From NCBI GenBank assembly GCA_002393735.1, contig DGTK01000012.1, positions 54,248-65,581 on the forward strand: a stretch of 11,334 bases of DNA. Reading direction: 5' to 3'. Below the pieces are notes generated by a model that saw only the letters and a list, made by a program, of their open reading frames with translations, was not told where the DNA came from and did no database searches. Of the stretch, positions 5,389 through 11,334 are shown in pieces (within the stretch, counting starts at the first letter, position 1; each line of letters starts with the position of its first letter). A program made the position numbers and the translations under genes. Source of the stretch: Lachnospiraceae bacterium UBA4338. GTDB lineage: Bacteria > Bacillota > Clostridia > Lachnospirales > Lachnospiraceae.

Positions 5389-8300
5389 ATGAGTGTAGAA
5401 GATTTAAATATTGAAATATATGCTGAATTAGATGACCTTAAAACAAATGATCCAGCTTTTCTTGATATTCAAAAGAAAACCTACGAATACAGACAGGCCA
5501 ATTTGGATTATTACGGTCTTTTGGACAGCAGAGCAAAGAAAATTCAACTCATTGATATTAATGGCAAAGCTGTGGATAATGGGGATTTTGAACTATTTTA
5601 CAGACCAGATTACCTGGCCCGTAATATTCAGTTAAGAAACGAATATAATCAGTATTTTGAAAAAAATAAGGACAAAATCACCAGTGTTGAATATCAGACT
5701 GTTCTTAAAGCGTATGAAAAACTTGTTGAAAAATGCAAAGAGGATGAAATAACCATTGGAAGAGACAAGCTGCTTGATGAAATGGTTATGCATTTTAATC
5801 ATAACATTCATACTCCTAAGGGTGGCAGCCTTAGTGCTGATTCGCTTGCCCGCAATATGGCAGCCAGATATTATATGGGTTTACTTAAGAGACAATATAA
5901 TGCTGCAGCCAAGATTATTGAGAGTGGAACAGAAAAAGAGAAAGCCGAAGCATTAAAATGGCAAGATGATATAATATCAAGTCTTTATTCCGGAAAATTT
6001 GAAGAGAATATAGATAATTTTATAAAAAATCATCCAGTAGGAAAACTTGTATATGACACTGTTAATAGTAATTATGCACACCAATATTCCGCTGGACTCG
6101 ATTTACAAGGGGTAAGAATCCTGGACTCCGGTATTAAAACCAGTCTCATTAATTACAAAAATGAATTAGAACTTAAAGTAATCGGACTACACACCATAGA
6201 TGATGGCACTAACAAGGCTGATTTAGAGCAAAACAGAGCCACGGCGCTTGAATATGTTTATGAAATTGAAGAGTTATGTGATATTTACAAATTAACAACA
6301 CAAGGTAATGGCAAAATAGACTTTGATGCATATGAGTTTAAGGTTACAAATGAGCTTACCGGATCTTTTGACGATAAACTTGAAACAATAAGAAAAAAAC
6401 TCTTTGATGATTACAATAAAACAGTTGAGAAAGAAGTAAATGATGCCATTGCCAGTCAGCAAAAGTTATATGATGACGCCATGCGAAAGAAATACTCAGC
6501 AGATGCTGACTTCCATGCACTGGAAAAAGAGTTTAAAGAAAAGAAAAGCAGATATGAAAAAGCCAAGAGTAATTTAGAAAAGATTAGTAAATTAGAATTT
6601 GCGGATGAGACCACAAGAAAAGTAAATGAAGGAGTAGTAAAGCATCAGGAAGAAGAATACAAAGAAATATCTGAAAGGTATGGAAATGCAGCCAGTAGGG
6701 CATCTTCTATATCCAGACAGGCTGAGGCTATCAAAATTAAGCTTGATCAGATGAAAGCCGGCAAGAACGATCTTCTTATGCAAAAGTATAAAGAGAATCC
6801 ATATCAGCAGGAAACTAATATTGGATTAAGAAAAGGAACTCATAAGATTGTTGATACTGAAATATTTGATAATGGAATAAAGAATGATAAATATGAGGTA
6901 CTTCCTCCGTCCAGTGTTCAGGCGAACAGAATGTTAAAATTCATTGGTTACTTCGGCACAGGTAAAGTAAGCAGGGAAGAATATTATGATTTTATTCAGA
7001 ATGATCCTAAGAATATTGAACTTCTTAAAAAAGCCAGTGAGGAACTTCCTGTTAAGAGGACTGTTAATGAAGGCATTGAACCAGGAATTGCAGCTCTTGA
7101 AATGAGAAACAAGCAGTTAAATGACGAGCAGAAGGAAGAGGCTAAGCCGGAAGAGGTTAAGGCTGAGGTTAAACCGGAAGAGGTAAAAGAGGAAGAACCG
7201 GAAGTAGAAATTGACTACTCTACAATCAAAATCCTGCAGGAAGCCAGAGCTGCAGCTAAACCTTCAGATAAAAAGAATCCTACATTTGAGGAAGCTCACC
7301 GTGGAATGGTGAAGCTGGGTGTTTTGGTGGATTCCGTCGCTGCAGGAAACAAGGGTGTCTGGTTTGGTTCAAAAGAATATGATGATATTCTTAAAGGCCT
7401 GCAGGCTGTAAAGATAAGCGAAGATTACTTAAATGAGAATGCTGCAACTGCCGATCCAAAGAAACTTCAGGAAGACAGAATAGCGCTTATGGAAGCAAAG
7501 AAGCTTCTTGCTGTTCAAATGAAGTATTATCTGAAACGTAAGGATTTGGAAAAGGCTGAAAGAGTAAATAATAATAAGAGAGAAAACAGCAATTCAGAAA
7601 AACGTAGAACTATTATGTCAGAAGTAAATGCAATTTTTGCAGAGAATATTGCTGCTGACGAAAAGGCTTTGGGATTAGATCCAAACAGGGATAAATTCTA
7701 TGAAAATACTATGACTGAAATCAAGTATTTCCACACTTTAGACATGAAGAATCCTGAATTAAAAGATTTATTTGTCTCATTTGGCAATTTAATGAAGCAA
7801 AAGCCTGAAAATATGACTTCTCGCGAAAGACTTGAAGAACTTTCTGCAACTTATAAGAGACTATTTCTTGCTGCTGATAAGTATAAGAAAGACAGTCCTG
7901 TCAGGGAGTCACTTTTGGAACTTGGCGTTAATGTTGCAGGCTATTTCCTTAGAGAAACTGCTGAATATTTACCGAACAAACTTGATACATTAAAACAGAA
8001 ACTGGAAAAGATTAACAAAAAATACAAAGTTAATATTGATACAGATGTTTCTAAACCGGAAGAGGCGGCTCACTCATATGATGATATAATCAGACATAAT
8101 GATGTAATCATTAAAGATCAGTCCAAATCAATCTTCAATAAAGAGTTTCATAAGAAAGAGTCTGCTGAAGAAATGGCAATATTCATTAATAATGAAGAAG
8201 TTGAAGGATATAAAGCAGATTTTGATAATGATGAGAAGAAGGCTCTTAACCAGATAAGACAGTCTGCTTATCATAATATATTTGCTGATATACAAAAGAG

Positions 8301-8808
8301 TAAGGCGGTGATTTTTAACCCGGTTAAATTTGCTTTTGATGCAGGACAGTTTAGAACTGAAATGAGGAAAGAATATAATGCATTCCATAAGGCTTTTGGA
8401 GAAAAACTTTCTGCAGAATTCAGCCTGTCTGGTAAGAATATTTCCGGAGATAATGCATGGACGGTTAATGATATTGATTTGTCCCTGGATTCAATTAAGA
8501 GAATTAAGGATGCGGCTTTCAAGGAAGTAATCGTTAAAGAGATGACCAAACTTGGAAATGCAGCCAGGAAAAATGATAAGGCGGATATCGAGAAGGGCCT
8601 TAATGAACTTAATAAGTTAAGAGAACTTTCAGGAAAAATAGGCGCCGAAGCTGTTTATAATTCAGCTATTGAGGTAGAGGGCAAGCAAGTGACCGTTAAA
8701 CATCTTGAAGATGTGGTTAAGGCAAAGGCCAATAAGGCACTTGAGGTTAAGGCTCAGAAGCAGAATGACAAGCAGCCGGTTAAACCGCAGACAGGAATGA
8801 AAAAATAG
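5389..8808 (+). CDS. Hypothetical large cytoplasmic helical / coiled-coil protein (1139 aa)
   Basis: I do not recognise a family or any enzyme motif. The protein has no signal peptide, transmembrane helix, nucleotide-binding P-loop or cell-wall anchor. Almost the whole length looks alpha-helical and is rich in Lys, Glu, Asp and Asn. Residues about 340-460 have the spacing and composition of a coiled coil. A low-complexity acidic linker (about 578-608, with KPEEVK twice at 586-591 and 595-600) divides it into an N-terminal half of about 575 residues and a C-terminal half of about 530. The C-terminal half opens with a more structured-looking stretch (about 615-725) containing a GVWFGSKEYDDILKGL segment. 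The C-terminus is very basic and Gln-rich. The ATG at 5389 follows AGGAG (5375-5379) with 9-bp spacing. It has its own promoter and terminator and is not in an operon. Its third codon positions look more AT-rich than those of the genes downstream (not computed). A scaffold, cytoskeletal or non-classically exported role is possible but unsupported. Confidence 0.88.
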   Translation: MSVEDLNIEIYAELDDLKTNDPAFLDIQKKTYEYRQANLDYYGLLDSRAKKIQLIDINGKAVDNGDFELFYRPDYLARNIQLRNEYNQYFEKNKDKITSVEYQTVLKAYEKLVEKCKEDEITIGRDKLLDEMVMHFNHNIHTPKGGSLSADSLARNMAARYYMGLLKRQYNAAAKIIESGTEKEKAEALKWQDDIISSLYSGKFEENIDNFIKNHPVGKLVYDTVNSNYAHQYSAGLDLQGVRILDSGIKTSLINYKNELELKVIGLHTIDDGTNKADLEQNRATALEYVYEIEELCDIYKLTTQGNGKIDFDAYEFKVTNELTGSFDDKLETIRKKLFDDYNKTVEKEVNDAIASQQKLYDDAMRKKYSADADFHALEKEFKEKKSRYEKAKSNLEKISKLEFADETTRKVNEGVVKHQEEEYKEISERYGNAASRASSISRQAEAIKIKLDQMKAGKNDLLMQKYKENPYQQETNIGLRKGTHKIVDTEIFDNGIKNDKYEVLPPSSVQANRMLKFIGYFGTGKVSREEYYDFIQNDPKNIELLKKASEELPVKRTVNEGIEPGIAALEMRNKQLNDEQKEEAKPEEVKAEVKPEEVKEEEPEVEIDYSTIKILQEARAAAKPSDKKNPTFEEAHRGMVKLGVLVDSVAAGNKGVWFGSKEYDDILKGLQAVKISEDYLNENAATADPKKLQEDRIALMEAKKLLAVQMKYYLKRKDLEKAERVNNNKRENSNSEKRRTIMSEVNAIFAENIAADEKALGLDPNRDKFYENTMTEIKYFHTLDMKNPELKDLFVSFGNLMKQKPENMTSRERLEELSATYKRLFLAADKYKKDSPVRESLLELGVNVAGYFLRETAEYLPNKLDTLKQKLEKINKKYKVNIDTDVSKPEEAAHSYDDIIRHNDVIIKDQSKSIFNKEFHKKESAEEMAIFINNEEVEGYKADFDNDEKKALNQIRQSAYHNIFADIQKSKAVIFNPVKFAFDAGQFRTEMRKEYNAFHKAFGEKLSAEFSLSGKNISGDNAWTVNDIDLSLDSIKRIKDAAFKEVIVKEMTKLGNAARKNDKADIEKGLNELNKLRELSGKIGAEAVYNSAIEVEGKQVTVKHLEDVVKAKANKALEVKAQKQNDKQPVKPQTGMKK

Positions 8809-8850
8809 TCTTTTGGTATTTTTATATTTTAATAATATGTTAGCTTTTTT

Positions 8851-8887
8851 AGAGCAGGGCATACTTCAATACGCCCTGCTCTTTTTT
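8851..8887 (+). terminator. Intrinsic terminator of the 1139-aa protein gene
   Basis: AGAGCAGGGC (8851-8860) pairs perfectly with GCCCTGCTCT (8873-8882). Two more A-T pairs follow after one mismatch (8862-8863 / 8870-8871), and the loop is CTTCAA. Six Ts (8882-8887) follow. It lies about 40 bp after the stop codon. Confidence 0.92.
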
Positions 8888-8927
8888 CCCTAAAAAAGTG
8901 ATAAATAATATATTCCATCCCATCTTT

Positions 8928-8956
8928 TTGTGATAAAATGTTATTTGAGGTAATTA
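8928..8956 (+). promoter_or_regulatory. Candidate promoter(s) of the phosphatase-metF-plsY unit
   Basis: Two overlapping possibilities exist. TGATAAAAT (8931-8939) is an extended -10 with no good -35. Alternatively TTGTGA (8928-8933) and TAATTA (8951-8956) are spaced 17 bp, the same -35 hexamer as proposed for the carboxypeptidase promoter. They cannot be separated by eye. A promoter is expected here because a strong terminator lies just upstream. Confidence 0.35.
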
Positions 8957-8980
8957 TTCTAAGAAACAGGATTAAGGGCA

Positions 8981-9772
8981 ATGCTTTTAAAATTTGATAA
9001 ACTTAAAAATGTACGGGATATAGGCGGAATCGAAAATAGGGAAGGAAGAAAAATTCGGTCCGGCCTTTTTGTACGTTCGGGATACCTGTGGCAGCTGCAG
9101 CCCTCCGACAAGGACCGGTTAAGCGAGATGGTGGATATGATTGTAGATTTAAGAACCGACCAGGAAGTCAGGGAAAAACCCGATGATGAAATAAAAGGTG
9201 CCCAATACCTGCATCTTCCGATTTTTAACGAGTTTAAAGCCGGTATTACCAGAGAAGAATCCACGGATGAGATGACCATGGAAGAGGTTATTTATAATCC
9301 TGAGGCGGCCAAAGAACATATGTGTCAGACCTACAGATATTTCGTGGATAATGATTATGCCTTAGGTCAGTTTGCAAGGCTTATAAGGCTGTGCATCGAA
9401 CCGAGGGATAAGGCACTTCTTTATCACTGCACTGCCGGCAAGGACAGAACCGGGATTTCCACGGTGATTCTTCTGGAGATTCTGGGAGTGGACAGGAAAT
9501 ACATAATCGAAGATTATATGCGTACCAACGAGTATCTTATGGAAGATTATGAGACTCTCACCGGGTATATTAAAATGCAGCTGGGGCCCAGTAGCAACAC
9601 CCAGGCGGTGGAAGAATCTTTATGGTATTTCTTCGGCGCCCAAAGGGAGTTTATTAAGCTTTATTATGATATAATTGAGAAGCGTTACGGTTCCTTCGGT
9701 GATTTTGTCAAAAATGGACTTGGAATAACTGGTGAAGAATGTGAGGCTTTAAGAGCCAGAGCACTCATATAA
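8981..9772 (+). CDS. Protein tyrosine/phosphoinositide phosphatase-like protein (CX5R, Y_phosphatase3/MptpB type)
   Basis: The catalytic P-loop HCTAGKDRTG (149-158) gives nucleophile Cys150 and phosphate-binding Arg156. The Lys and Asp inside the loop (K154, D155) are typical of the MptpB/LipA group, which can hydrolyse phosphotyrosine and also phosphoserine/threonine or phosphoinositides. The N-terminal NVRDIGGI (10-17) and RSGLFVRSG (26-34) and the central DLRTDQEV (56-63) are the usual family landmarks. The 263-residue length is typical. No signal peptide is seen, so it is probably cytoplasmic. The ATG at 8981 is the only reasonable start, because an in-frame stop lies at 8960-8962 with no other start codon between. 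Its ribosome site is poor: AAGGG at 8974-8978 is too close and AGG at 8968-8970 is weak. metF follows after 11 bp, so the three genes downstream of this promoter are probably co-transcribed. The natural substrate is unknown. Confidence 0.88.
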   Translation: MLLKFDKLKNVRDIGGIENREGRKIRSGLFVRSGYLWQLQPSDKDRLSEMVDMIVDLRTDQEVREKPDDEIKGAQYLHLPIFNEFKAGITREESTDEMTMEEVIYNPEAAKEHMCQTYRYFVDNDYALGQFARLIRLCIEPRDKALLYHCTAGKDRTGISTVILLEILGVDRKYIIEDYMRTNEYLMEDYETLTGYIKMQLGPSSNTQAVEESLWYFFGAQREFIKLYYDIIEKRYGSFGDFVKNGLGITGEECEALRARALI

Positions 9773-9783
9773 AGGGGAGAAAT

Positions 9784-10671
9784 ATGAAGATAATCGATAT
9801 TTTAAAAGACGAAAAAATGATGCTTTCTTATGAAGTTTTTCCGCCGAAAAAGGAAACTTCCTTTGAAAACGTAAAAAGAGCAACGGAGGAAATTGCCACA
9901 TTAAATCCTTCTTTCATGAGCGTAACCTACGGTGCGGGAGGAGGAGTGAGTAATTACACTCTGGACATTGCCAGAAACCTTAAGGATAAATACAATGTGC
10001 CCATGCTGGCCCACCTCACATGTGTTTCCTCCACCAAAGAACTGGTGAGTAAGCGAATTGAAGATATGGCAAAGGCCGGTATCAAGAATGTTATGGCCCT
10101 TCGTGGGGATTTGACCGAGGAGATGAAGGGGGAAAACAGGGAAAACTGGGATTATAACTATGCGGTTCAGCTTGTAAGACAGCTTAAGGAAAGTCCTTAT
10201 GATTTCTGCATTGGCGGAGCCTGCTATCCTGAGGTCCATCCGGAAAGCATTAATCAAAGAGAAGATATTAAGCATCTTAAGGAAAAAGTGGATGCGGGTG
10301 TTGATTTCCTTACAACACAGATGATATTCGATAATAATTTATTCTTTAATTTCTTATACAAAATCAGAGAGGCGGGCATCACAGTGCCGATTATCCCGGG
10401 TATTATGCCAATTACCAACGCAAAGCAGGTTGAAAGAGCTATAAAACTTTCCGGTTCATTTATGCCTGTAAGGTTTAAGTCCTTAGTGGATAAGTTCGGC
10501 TCAGATCCGGATGCCATGCGTTCTGCCGGCATTGCCTATGCCACAGACCAGATTATCGACCTCTACGCAAATGGCATAACAAATGTCCATGTGTATACCA
10601 TGAACAAGCCGGAGGTTGCAAGGGGGATTAAGAATAACGTAGCCGATATTCTGGGAAAGACTTTCGCATAA
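9784..10671 (+). CDS. metF: 5,10-methylenetetrahydrofolate reductase
   Basis: MetF is a flavoprotein that reduces 5,10-methylene-THF to 5-methyl-THF, the methyl donor for methionine synthesis (and in acetogens a step of the methyl branch). The 295-residue length matches the bacterial TIM-barrel enzyme. Visible motifs are SYEVFPPK (15-22, with the catalytic Glu17 equivalent), SVTYGAGG (46-53), ALRGD (105-109, Asp109 near the flavin), GGACYPEVHPES (144-155), TTQMIFD (177-183) and PGIMPI (205-210). The ribosome site GGGGAG (9774-9779) lies 4 bp from the ATG, and the gaps to its neighbours are 11 and 14 bp. No S-box, T-box or methionine synthase gene is nearby. Expression therefore seems to follow the phosphatase promoter rather than a methionine riboswitch. 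Confidence 0.96.
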   Translation: MKIIDILKDEKMMLSYEVFPPKKETSFENVKRATEEIATLNPSFMSVTYGAGGGVSNYTLDIARNLKDKYNVPMLAHLTCVSSTKELVSKRIEDMAKAGIKNVMALRGDLTEEMKGENRENWDYNYAVQLVRQLKESPYDFCIGGACYPEVHPESINQREDIKHLKEKVDAGVDFLTTQMIFDNNLFFNFLYKIREAGITVPIIPGIMPITNAKQVERAIKLSGSFMPVRFKSLVDKFGSDPDAMRSAGIAYATDQIIDLYANGITNVHVYTMNKPEVARGIKNNVADILGKTFA

Positions 10672-10685
10672 ACTGAGGTATTTTA

Positions 10686-11312
10686 ATGAAGATAGCAATA
10701 TATATTATATGTACTGTTCTGGGTTATATGTTCTGTTCTTTCAGCATGTCTCATCTGCTGTCGAAGATAAAAAAGAAAAACCTGCGGGAAGGGGGCTCGG
10801 GTAACCTGGGCGCTTCCAATACCACGATACAGATGGGCATTAAATACGGTGTACTGGTGGGAGCTGTGGACATTTTTAAGGGTTCTTTGTGCGTGTTTGC
10901 GGTGAGGTTTTTATTCCCGGAATATGTGCTGCTTCATTTTCTTGTGGCAGCAGCCTGTGTAATGGGACATATGTATCCGTTTTATCTTGGGTTCAAGGGG
11001 GGCAAGGGTTTTGCCACCACAATCGGAGTCATGTTCGGTCTTTGGCCTTTGATAACAGTGGGAGTGGCAGCAGGGATTATTCTGGTTGCCTTAATTACGA
11101 ATTATCTTATTATATCCACCATACTTACAGCTATTTCCTTTCCGGTTATTTCTTATTTTATGACAGGAAACCCGTTTTGCTCTTTGGTGGTGGCAATCCC
11201 TATGATTATAATAATATGGAAACATTTCCCGAATGTTGTTAAAATCGCCAAGGGCGAGGAGTTCAAGGTAAGAGATATTTTATTCAAAAAGAAGAAAAAT
11301 ATAGATAAGTAA
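10686..11312 (+). CDS. plsY: Acyl-phosphate:glycerol-3-phosphate acyltransferase (PlsY family)
   Basis: PlsY is a membrane enzyme that transfers an acyl group from acyl-phosphate to glycerol-3-phosphate, making lysophosphatidic acid, the first step of phospholipid synthesis. The 208-residue length and several hydrophobic helices (about 3-22, 53-77, 81-100, 115-140, 142-160, 165-178) fit the family. Motif 1 is GSGNLGASNT (37-46), motif 2 GFKGGKGFAT (102-111), and a motif-3-like KHFPN (179-183) is followed by KGEE (189-192). Motif 1 differs from the common form: Ser replaces Thr before the Asn (A-S-N), and the Arg usually three residues after that Asn is Ile48 here. The tail (200-208) is Lys-rich. 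GAGGT (10675-10679) is the ribosome site, 6 bp from the ATG. This may be a divergent paralogue rather than the main PlsY. The stop is 22 bp from the window end and no terminator is visible before the edge. Confidence 0.9.
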   Translation: MKIAIYIICTVLGYMFCSFSMSHLLSKIKKKNLREGGSGNLGASNTTIQMGIKYGVLVGAVDIFKGSLCVFAVRFLFPEYVLLHFLVAAACVMGHMYPFYLGFKGGKGFATTIGVMFGLWPLITVGVAAGIILVALITNYLIISTILTAISFPVISYFMTGNPFCSLVVAIPMIIIIWKHFPNVVKIAKGEEFKVRDILFKKKKNIDK

Positions 11313-11334
11313 AAGACTAACTATTAAAGAAAGT

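Noticed and set aside
8128..8549. Minus-strand frames inside the 1139-aa gene
   Set aside because: They arise from the AT-rich, Lys-rich coding sequence read backwards. There is no ribosome site and the products look like Phe/Ile/Leu-rich noise.
9773..9783. Possible S-box or T-box riboswitch controlling metF
   Set aside because: Only 11 bp separate metF from the gene before it, leaving no room for a riboswitch. The leader before the phosphatase gene (8889-8980) also shows no such structure.

Overview
The window looks like a chromosomal segment of a low-to-moderate GC anaerobic Firmicute, most likely a Lachnospiraceae relative of Butyrivibrio, Roseburia or Lachnospira. This is judged from the glutamate dehydrogenase sequence, strong AGGAGG-type ribosome binding sites, vegetative-type promoters, AT-rich intergenic DNA with intrinsic terminators, and a serine tRNA without an encoded CCA end. 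The genus is an inference from sequence feel, not from a search. All seven protein genes lie on the + strand and all appear intact.

Layout. The window opens inside a tRNA-Ser(GCU) gene (1-56) closed by a strong terminator (59-90). A promoter near 115-143 then drives a two-gene unit: a D-Ala-D-Ala carboxypeptidase of family S11 (227-1711) and trmB, the tRNA m7G46 methyltransferase, which starts with GTG (1722-2363). Next comes a 318-bp gap. It holds 2.6 tandem copies of a 25-bp repeat that begins exactly on the trmB stop codon, then a 91-nt imperfect hairpin element, then a promoter overlaid with nested ATTTCA/TGAAAT palindromes. These precede an unrecognised 317-aa acidic protein (2682-3635) whose N-terminal part resembles the sigma-70 region 4 helix-turn-helix. 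A perfect-arm terminator closes it.

The middle holds gdhA (3838-5184), an NADP-type glutamate dehydrogenase. It has two candidate promoters, two palindromes around the start-proximal promoter, a near-ideal Shine-Dalgarno and an unusual three-tier terminator. This looks like a highly expressed ammonia-assimilation gene. It is followed by a separately transcribed 1139-aa cytoplasmic, helical, partly coiled-coil protein of unknown function (5389-8808), also with its own terminator.

The right side is a tight three-gene unit (gaps of 11 and 14 bp): a CX5R protein tyrosine phosphatase of the MptpB/Y_phosphatase3 type (8981-9772), metF methylenetetrahydrofolate reductase (9784-10671) and a plsY-type acyl-phosphate:glycerol-3-phosphate acyltransferase with a diverged motif 1 (10686-11312). 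The three have no obvious shared pathway.

Most of the window is ordinary housekeeping. The parts least explained by known families are the 2361-2634 intergenic assembly, the sigma-region-4-like protein beside it, and the 1139-aa protein. No defence, CRISPR, phage or insertion-sequence system is visible.
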